The notes under the pieces: model-generated
Databases searched by the model: none
Seen by the model: the letters and a program-made list of their open reading frames with translations, nothing else
What the model was told of the DNA's origin: nothing
Assembly (NCBI GenBank): GCA_009692305.1
Contig: SHZK01000001.1
Span: 62,001-126,000, forward strand
DNA length: 64,000 nt
Origin: Gammaproteobacteria bacterium
GTDB lineage: Bacteria > Pseudomonadota > Gammaproteobacteria > Pseudomonadales > Pseudohongiellaceae
Reading direction: 5' to 3'
Position numbers and translations under genes: made by a program
In this document: in pieces, positions 63,464 through 64,000 of the stretch
Position numbering within the stretch: position 1 is the stretch's first letter
Layout of the letters: each line of letters opens with the position of its first letter

Positions 63464-64000
63464 TCAGTCGGTACTTAATTCCTTTGCAAGTCTATACAGG
63501 AATTCATACCCGCCATAAAACGATGTTTTTAACAGGCGCTCATCCTGCCCATGAATGCGCATGTCTTCACGGTCCACAAACAAGCCTGACACACCATATG
63601 TGGGGATGCCAGCATTGCGCATTTTCGCCCCGTCGGTGGCGCCGGTGGACATGATGGGAATGACCGTGACGCCGGGCCAAAGCTGCTCGGTTATGGTTTC
63701 AACAGCGCTCAGCATTTCTTCTGTAAGCGGAGACGGTTCGGAGAAATCGCCGCCACCGCGATACTCTACTTCCAGATCCGGATTATTGACGACTTCGGTC
63801 AGTGTGCGCAGCACAGCTTGCGGATCAGATCCTGGCATCATGCGTACATTCACCGTGGCGACCGCTGTTTGCGGTAACGCGTTGTCAGCATGACCTCCAT
63901 CCAGCAAGGTTGCCACCGCAGTGGTGCGCAGTTGTGCATTGATGGCGGCTTCACTGGTTAATCGATTCAGTGCTGCCTCGGGAATCAGATCTTGCAGCAG
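63464..64000 (-). CDS. M20 family metallopeptidase, C-terminal part (runs off the window)
   Basis: The frame is open to base 64000 and continues outside; 178 codons are present, ending TGA at 63466-63464. 'NVRMMPGSDPQAVLRTLTEV' belongs to the M20 dimerisation domain and 'IPIMSTGATDGAKMRNAGIPTYGV' with the 'GATDG' motif and 'HGQDERLL' (metal-binding His) belong to the end of the catalytic domain. The 5' end with the first zinc ligands is not in view. Such enzymes cleave C-terminal or amide-linked amino acids. It is on the same strand as the DUF6644 pair. Confidence 0.9.
   Translation of the reverse strand: MLQDLIPEAALNRLTSEAAINAQLRTTAVATLLDGGHADNALPQTAVATVNVRMMPGSDPQAVLRTLTEVVNNPDLEVEYRGGGDFSEPSPLTEEMLSAVETITEQLWPGVTVIPIMSTGATDGAKMRNAGIPTYGVSGLFVDREDMRIHGQDERLLKTSFYGGYEFLYRLAKELSTD

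Overview
The window reads as part of a chromosome of a heterotrophic, probably marine or aquatic, gammaproteobacterium. This rests on the types of genes present (DUF2333, MacAB-TolC-type exporter, Fpr, Tag, DUF6152/DUF6644 modules, several PQQ-type quinoproteins, SoxCD); there is no rRNA or other strict marker, so the order or family cannot be fixed. GC content is moderate and gene density is normal, but the number of damaged genes and small intergenic repeats is unusually high.

Layout. 1-5.2 kb: a DUF2333 protein, a SulP anion transporter with three lesions, a Na+/Ca2+ exchanger split by one frameshift, a CurA-type reductase and a short chimeric gene that starts as a TAXI solute receptor. 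5.2-6 kb: gene-free, holding two copies of a palindromic dispersed element and a REP-like hairpin. 6-13.3 kb (minus): an ABC exporter ATPase and permease, a two-PDZ lipoprotein, two FG-GAP/VCBS-repeat secreted proteins, a small membrane protein and a membrane-anchored coiled-coil protein; this tightly packed set is the best candidate for an undescribed system. 13.3-16.3 kb: an M16 metallopeptidase lipoprotein. 16.7-22.8 kb (plus): a four-gene TolC / HlyD / MacB-ATPase / FtsX-permease exporter with a Gly-rich insert in the adaptor. 23-29.3 kb: a secreted amidase, a headless aldehyde dehydrogenase, a redoxin-cytochrome c-copper monooxygenase fusion, a thermostable-hemolysin-family gene and an IS91-type transposase tail. 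29.7-33.9 kb: a cytochrome c-PQQ dehydrogenase, REP repeats, a mazEF toxin-antitoxin pair with its own promoter/operator, a dgkA remnant and a ferredoxin-NADP reductase. 34-41.1 kb: a decayed dicarboxylate symporter, a DUF4156 lipoprotein, GlcD-like oxidase, SDR, nitroreductase, an unknown protein, exported FAH-fold protein, VOC protein and 3-methyladenine glycosylase. 41.2-50.4 kb: three more quinoproteins, an MFS transporter, tRNA-Arg(UCG) with a palindromic downstream region and two YceI proteins. 50.6-64 kb: LysM/DUF5715 protein, class III aminotransferase with an SSS symporter, SoxCD-like sulfite dehydrogenase followed by an intact SulP transporter, an SPFH-ribbon-helix-helix pair with a palindromic operator, a SYLF protein with an internal amber codon, DUF6152 module, cytochrome b561, two DUF6644 proteins and an M20 peptidase running off the end.

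Functional picture. Periplasmic oxidation dominates: four PQQ-propeller enzymes, two with their own haem c domain, SoxCD, a copper monooxygenase-like fusion and a b561 cytochrome would feed electrons to the respiratory chain. SoxCD plus the downstream SulP carrier suggests sulfite oxidation and sulfate handling. Two separate ABC export systems flank the M16 peptidase.

Damage. At least a dozen genes are disrupted. Four carry a one-base change at a homopolymer run (SulP, exchanger, GlcD-like oxidase, aminotransferase), which may be sequencing error. Four carry an in-frame TAG (SulP, dicarboxylate symporter, PQQ dehydrogenase, SYLF protein). Others are truncated or chimeric and cannot be explained by read error. 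Three families of short inverted repeats of REP type sit next to several of the breaks.
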